DNA of 64,000 bases, taken from Zerene cesonia. Lineage: Eukaryota; Arthropoda; Insecta; Lepidoptera; Pieridae. The stretch covers positions 5,766,001-5,830,000 of the forward strand of contig NC_052107.1 in the NCBI RefSeq assembly GCF_012273895.1. The letters run 5' to 3'. The translations under genes were made by a program, and so were the position numbers. Under the pieces are notes generated by a model that saw only the letters and a list, made by a program, of their open reading frames with translations, was not told where the DNA came from and did not search any database. Positions within the stretch are counted from its first letter, which is position 1; the number at the start of each line of letters is the position of its first letter. This document shows positions 60,801 through 64,000 of this stretch, piece after piece.

Positions 60801-62905
60801 AGTATAATGGTGTTTATATAAGCAAAACATTTAGATCAGGTTTTTGCTATTTGATGTCAAAGTGTTAAAAGAATGAATCCCTGATTCGAAATCATTTTGG
60901 AATAACTAAATTGAAGGAAACCAAATAAAAATTATGGCTGTTACTCAAAATTAAACATTAAAATCAATAAACTAGAATGTACTTACAGACGCACAAAATG
61001 GATTTAACGTTGGCAACACTGTTAGCCATAAGTCTCTATTGACGTCACTATTAAACTGGGGCGGGCCCTTACGCACGTGTGACCTATTAAACTTTATATT
61101 CGAATTTCACCGTAGACAGATTGATGCTTATGCTGGAACCTGATAGAAATTATCTCCACTGCCACATCGGAAATGCGGGTTTCGATCATAAGTAGATAAC
61201 ATTAAGGTACAGTAGATTTTGTTTGAAAATACACGTGTGCGCTATTTGTCTGTTTGTGTGAGTTCCTTTCGATGATGAAATTAACTATACGAACATCCGC
61301 AATTAGGTTCTAGATAAACTAAAATTTGTTATTGTTTCAAAGTCCCTTTACCTTTATATAAGGAGTAGTAAATATTTAAGTATTGCAGAGACAGATTGGC
61401 ACTTTAAAAAGCTCTCAGTAGATTTGGTTAAGATTATTGCGAGTGTGCGCAAATAGGGTAAATGTTTTAATAATTTTATTGGCGAATACTTGTCTTTACT
61501 TAACAGGGGTTAAAATATAATAAATTTTACTTATATTTTACAAACAACATAATACATAATATAATTTGTGGTAGTGACTGACGTATTGTTTATGAAAACA
61601 TTTCAGTTAATTATAAGCATTTTAACAGAATCTCGTTGAGACTCTATTACACACATATGTTCCTGGATTCATATTTTTAAAACATTCAATTAAAAATATA
61701 CGATTCCGAGAAAAACAAAGCAGGTAGAAGTTTTTCTTCAAATGTTTAATAATAAAGAATGTTTGTGGAAAGGCTCATTGACTTTTCTGATCAGAATTTT
61801 TAAAATTTTAATTACAACATATGCATTAGGTATAAAGGAATATGAAACAAATTCTTCAAGATTTTAAATTCTATTGTTATCTTGATATTTCACCTACATC
61901 GTAGTTAACTACACTACTGCTATCAAACAATAACAAAATTGACGAAAGGTTTAGAACTGAGAAATCCATGTTGTTACTGTTTCATGTCCACTGTGTAAAC
62001 ACAAAGCTGCGGAAAGACGATAGAAGGCATCTTCAAAAACTACCGTTTGCGTATATTGGACGTATGCCACGGCTTGGATTGATGGCTTCAACACAGAATA
62101 GATAACTGGTTTGTTAATTGAATTCAACACCTCCGCAAGTTTATAAAGAGTTTAATTTTCGTTGCATTTGGATTTTACAGAGTTTAACAGTTTGTAGGAA
62201 TTGAGACATTTATTAGCAACAGAATCAAATGCGATTCCCAGTAGTCGTTAACTTTATCTGAACACGGGGTTTAGTTCGATATTTAGAATTGAATTATTAA
62301 AATGTTTTTTTAGAATCAAAATAGACACAGATTCGTTGTGTACAAACTGAACTTTTGTACCTAAGGACAGATGGAAAGGACGACATAAAGAAATGTTTAT
62401 TAACTGTATACTGACTATTATATCAGTACATTTCTTCATCAGCCAATCAAACTTCAAGGTTCGGACAACCCTGGCGTTTATACTTTTAAATAAATGATAA
62501 ATATCGGTTCAGATACTCACACTTTTAAAGACAACCTTCGTAATATAGGCTATGGTCGATAATGTCCTGGTATAAAAATATCCCAAATAATAATATTATG
62601 ATTTTATATAGCATTCAAAAGTTTTGAAACAGTATTATCGACGTGTACTTTATATTTCCGTCCTCCTTTAGGTCACGGCCAAACTTATATAGATACATTT
62701 AACGTTCTCATGAATATTTTATTGATGAAATAGAACGGCCTGTGGCTATAGTTACCCAGCGTGGTATTTATACGGATCGATTCACACATATATTGTGACA
62801 CCTAGATATATCTAGGCCACTAGTTTACTTACAGAATTAAATACAAATATAGTAGGTACAACTGAACACGGATCAAAAAAGGAGATATTACTTTTTTATT
62901 ATTTA
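57819..62905. other. Long AT-rich non-coding stretch
   Basis: No supported gene. TGACGTCA palindromes occur at 60607-60614 and 61040-61047. A GC-richer patch at 60100-60160 holds a 21-codon minus frame (MAETRDPTASDATTDLTRGP and one more residue) with a good start context; it is too short to call. A CRE/GC-box/E-box cluster at 61040-61079 is listed separately. Confidence 0.5.
61040..61079. promoter_or_regulatory. Clustered CRE, GC-box and E-box motifs
   Basis: TGACGTCA (61040-61047), GGGGCGGG (61059-61066) and CACGTG (61074-61079) lie within 40 bp in otherwise AT-rich DNA. A small enhancer or promoter is possible, but no transcript start or exon can be seen next to it. Confidence 0.3.
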
Positions 62906-63060
62906 CTTACTAATATCATAAATGTGAAATAACTCTGTCAGTCTGTCTCCACCTCAATCATTTAACCGATTTGAATGAATTTGGGTACAGATATACTTAG
63001 TTGGAGATCTTAGAAAGGACAAATCATATTTTTTATTTTCCATGAAAATCGTCCACGTGA
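62906..63060 (+). mobile_element. Fragment of another Helitron-like family
   Basis: ACTAATATCATAAATGTGAA, then ACTCTGTCAGTCTGTCTCCA, 'TTTAACCGATTTGAATGAAT' and 'GGGTACAGATATACTTAG'. These are the 5' half signatures of a common lepidopteran family. No CTAG end was found. Confidence 0.55.
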
Positions 63061-64000
63061 CTCCTTTCAGCGCTTTTATCTTTTCTTTTTTTTATTTCTC
63101 ATAGCTTCGGTTATCGCCATACCATGCCTAGTTGAAAAACAAACATTTTATAAAATTAAATCTTTTTAGAAACTCAAATTAATACATAAATTGTCAGCTG
63201 CCTGAGTCGTTTCTTGACCTGATGGAAGGAAGTCCAGACCTGAAGAAATAAATATTTAGCGTTCAAAGTACGCAAATTGCAAAAATATTTTCTTTTCGCC
63301 GCTCCTTCAGAAATATCATATAATAAGACGTTAGTACATATCTAATAAATTAAATAGGTATAAAAAATAGCTTTAATTTTCCAAACTCCATTATTTAGCG
63401 GGGAAAATTAATGTACACCGTAACTTCATTACCATTTACATATTATGAAATCTTAAAAAATATTACGAATACTACAAATAAAATAATATATCGTTATCAG
63501 CTACGTAGACCAAATGTAGAATGAAACTCTAAATACAACAAATACTATATGTGTTTCTATAATGATAAGACGATAAAGAAAACTAGTTGTAGGAACTACT
63601 TCAGCGTTAATACTAAATGTAAGGAATAATGCTTATAAGGGCTTGTCATTCTATTATCTTAATAGTTTCTATTTTTAGTGAGAGGCTATTATGATATCTT
63701 TATATAGTTAATCTCTGTGCTTTAAACATAAAATACAGTTACTAACAAAACGTGAGTTTGCTTTTAAAATCATTTGACTGAAAATGGCCTTGAAGAATTA
63801 GAATCTAACATTGCTTTGTATTACGAAATAGTCGTATTTTATTACCTGTTTAGGTTTTAAATTTCAAGTCAAGTGCGAGTAGAACTCGCAAAAAAAGGGT
63901 TTTGTATAAATAAGCTTCAGAGCGATTGCCGATAAAAATTGGTCACCTATCCACTCATCAACTTAAAAAAATAAAACTTAACTCAATTACCTAACTACCT
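63061..64000. other. AT-rich non-coding stretch
   Basis: Nothing recognised. Confidence 0.6.

Noticed and set aside
1..64000. CRISPR arrays, bacterial operons, rRNA or canonical tRNA genes, viral genes
   Set aside because: None seen. The only tRNA-like promoter is in the SINE at 34772-35072.

Overview
This is nuclear DNA from a moth or butterfly. The evidence is the overall AT-richness (roughly two thirds by eye), the lack of long ORFs, and repeat families typical of Lepidoptera: Helitron-like elements that start TC and end CTAG between a host A and T, LINE/SINE 3' ends with the 'TACCATCAGGCGAC' and 'GATAAGGCCGCC' signatures, and a tRNA-type SINE with a TGATGATGATGA tail. I see no prokaryotic, viral, CRISPR or toxin genes, and no operon structure.

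Most of the window is intron or intergenic DNA. The best gene evidence is on the minus strand. A TATA-box promoter at about 26.66 kb is followed by a proline-rich coding exon (26291-26079), a 948-bp intron and a terminal exon (25130-24966). Together they encode a basic, proline-rich protein of about 125 aa that I do not recognise. A second CpG-rich block at 30.85-31.33 kb looks like a minus-strand promoter (initiator plus DPE-like element) with a first coding exon (31004-30877). At 38049-37956 a 94-nt internal exon encodes one transmembrane helix. Both of these exons end in the same splice phase, and that phase would be completed in frame by an acceptor inside the 26.3-kb exon. One gene with alternative first or upstream exons is therefore possible but unproven. 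A weaker terminal-exon candidate lies at 13899-13771 (minus).

Two assembly problems matter. The 1000-N gap (5127-6126) is flanked by the same 77 bp on both sides. The 100-N gap (18304-18403) separates two copies of a block of about 4 kb (14307-18303 and 18404-22579) whose ends coincide exactly with the gap. This looks like two haplotypes laid end to end rather than a biological tandem duplication. The second copy carries a 703-bp Helitron (20095-20797), and the first copy preserves its exact empty site.

Layout: 1-7 kb, repeats and the 1000-N gap; 7-14 kb, AT-rich DNA with Helitrons, a LINE 3' end, a 21-bp-arm hairpin and a possible terminal exon; 14.3-22.6 kb, the duplicated block; 22.6-24.1 kb, an ATAGATGTCG motif cluster and a hairpin; 24.1-26.9 kb, the two-exon gene; 27-38 kb, possible exons, the CpG island, a Helitron, a SINE and the TM exon; 38-64 kb, AT-rich non-coding DNA with scattered Helitron and LINE fragments.
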